Of a DNA stretch of 15,907 bases, positions 15,027 through 15,907 are shown piece after piece. Numbering within the stretch: position 1 is the stretch's first letter; the number at the start of each line of letters is the position of its first letter. The translations under genes and the position numbers were made by a program. A model generated the notes under the pieces. That model was not told the DNA's origin, ran no database searches, and saw nothing but the letters and a program-made list of their open reading frames with translations. The stretch spans positions 1 through 15,907 of the forward strand of contig CALWMQ010000191.1 in assembly GCA_944382025.1 (NCBI GenBank), written 5' to 3'. Origin of the DNA: an uncultured Clostridia bacterium (GTDB taxonomy: Bacteria; Bacillota; Clostridia; Oscillospirales; Acutalibacteraceae).

Positions 15027-15907
15027 TCATTCAGTAATTTGAATATTTACAGGGGATACATTTAACCCCTTTTCCAACATATCCATGTCCAATAAGGTAT
15101 ATAGGTTTTCTGTGAGCGGGCTTTCACCGGGGGTGCGGTGAGGCATTTTAAAGATGGTATGGGCTTCGTTATAAGACCAGTAGCACCAGCCGATATCGTA
15201 CTCATCAAAAGATATGCGCATATCCCGGGTAAAACGAAGCCGTGCCTCAGAAGAAATGCCGGCGCCCGGTATGGCGGTATGCCAGTGCTCCCGAGGGGTT
15301 TGGGCGTCCATGCAGCCGAACTCCACACACATGATGGAGATGTTCCCGCCGTATTTTTGCCGCCACTCATCCAGGCTTTTAGCCCTGGCCCGGTGCCATT
15401 GGGGGCCGTAGAGGCAAGGGTACAGATTTGGCCGGTCACGGCGCTTACCGTCGTAGCGCCCCTGTACATAGGAGGTCAGCTGCTCGCGCATATCCTGACG
15501 GAAGGCCTCGGGCACCCATTCTATGGCGTTTTCTACCGCCCGGGTATAATCCACCCCGTCCTCCAGCGGGTAGGGAATGTCCTTGACATACCCCCAGCCG
15601 TCCATCTGATCCTTGCGGAAGCTGTAATAATACCAGCCGATGGTGTACGGCTCATAGGTCGTGAAGGAGTAGATAAGGTTAGGGTCGGTGGCAGGGGACA
15701 TATCCTTGATCCGTTCTATATGCCCCCAGTCGTCGCTGCTGGTAATCAGGGTGTGGTAAGGCAGTACGTTACGCGCCGCGCCCCACATCCGGTCGCTCAT
15801 CCAGCTCCAACTGACTTCAGGGGTGTTTTTAGCTGGTTCGGTCATCAGCTGGAGAGCCAGGGTTTCCGGCCCCCAATGTTCTCCAATGTAGGCCGCCAAC
15901 TGGCCGT
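15027..15907 (-). CDS. GH5-like glycoside hydrolase, 5' end outside window
   Basis: The frame runs off the right edge; the visible 293 residues cover the second half of a GH5-like (clan GH-A) catalytic barrel, closely paralogous to the domain of the next gene. The stretch ALQLMTEP with its acid/base candidate Glu, then WSWMSDRMWGA, FTTYEPYTIGWYYY and the nucleophile segment IMCVEFGCMDA are all present in order. Similarity to the neighbour extends over the whole overlap with no gaps of note, which indicates a gene duplication. Unlike the neighbour, it stops soon after the barrel (MLEKGLNVSPVNIQITE) and has no repeated module. As in the neighbour, Thr stands where clan GH-A usually has Asn before the acid/base. 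The 15-base gap to the next gene indicates one operon. Confidence 0.85.
   Translation of the reverse strand, partial: GQLAAYIGEHWGPETLALQLMTEPAKNTPEVSWSWMSDRMWGAARNVLPYHTLITSSDDWGHIERIKDMSPATDPNLIYSFTTYEPYTIGWYYYSFRKDQMDGWGYVKDIPYPLEDGVDYTRAVENAIEWVPEAFRQDMREQLTSYVQGRYDGKRRDRPNLYPCLYGPQWHRARAKSLDEWRQKYGGNISIMCVEFGCMDAQTPREHWHTAIPGAGISSEARLRFTRDMRISFDEYDIGWCYWSYNEAHTIFKMPHRTPGESPLTENLYTLLDMDMLEKGLNVSPVNIQITE

Noticed and set aside
13146..15065. 639-residue plus-strand open frame opposite the LamG-GH5 gene
   Set aside because: The opposite strand encodes clear LamG and GH5 domains; this frame shows only Gly/Val/His-rich shadow sequence.

Overview
The window looks like part of a Clostridia chromosome, probably Oscillospiraceae/Ruminococcaceae-like. 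It has mid-to-high GC and AGGAGG-type ribosome sites with some TTG and GTG starts. Housekeeping genes sit beside a gut- or rumen-style glycan-degradation locus with lipoprotein and membrane-anchored enzymes. This placement is inferred from gene content and style only.

Left part (1-4000): the 5' part of a SEDS-family cell-wall polymerase gene (minus strand, running off the left edge) is divergent from a plus-strand housekeeping cluster. That cluster is tsaE and tsaB (t6A tRNA modification) followed by upp (uracil phosphoribosyltransferase), closed by a hairpin terminator. A DUF4349 lipoprotein gene follows with its own promoter and a strong terminator. Two gene-free stretches (2494-2952 and 3922-4273) carry GC-rich, non-coding sequence that looks like two diverged copies of one intergenic element.

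Right part (4274-15907, all minus strand): read in the direction of transcription, an apparent operon enters from the right edge. It encodes (i) a GH5-like glycoside hydrolase, truncated by the window; (ii) a paralogous lipoprotein with a LamG domain, a GH5-like domain and a beta-sandwich-like module; (iii) a giant membrane-anchored polymodular protein with two SGNH esterase units. The giant gene is split by a one-base frameshift near 7165, so it appears as a 1805-residue ORF and a 519-residue ORF. Behind it lies a perfect hairpin and then a LacI-family regulator gene that may control the locus.

The most interesting content is a module of about 148 residues present ten times over about 7.4 kb: once at the end of the LamG-GH5 lipoprotein and nine times in the giant protein. 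Conserved features are a W-x-G near the start, an LHLW-x-Y-like strand, a GG-x-x-E-[LI]-x-S block and GWN-[ED]-LYLPL. I do not recognise it as a named family; it behaves like a carbohydrate-binding or spacer module. The copies fall into subtypes that reveal block duplication: module-SGNH-jelly roll-module twice, plus a nearly identical tandem pair. Together these genes suggest a cell-surface-tethered system in which GH5 enzymes cut a plant polysaccharide, SGNH esterases remove acyl groups and the module array holds the substrate. No tRNA, rRNA, CRISPR or transposon was seen.
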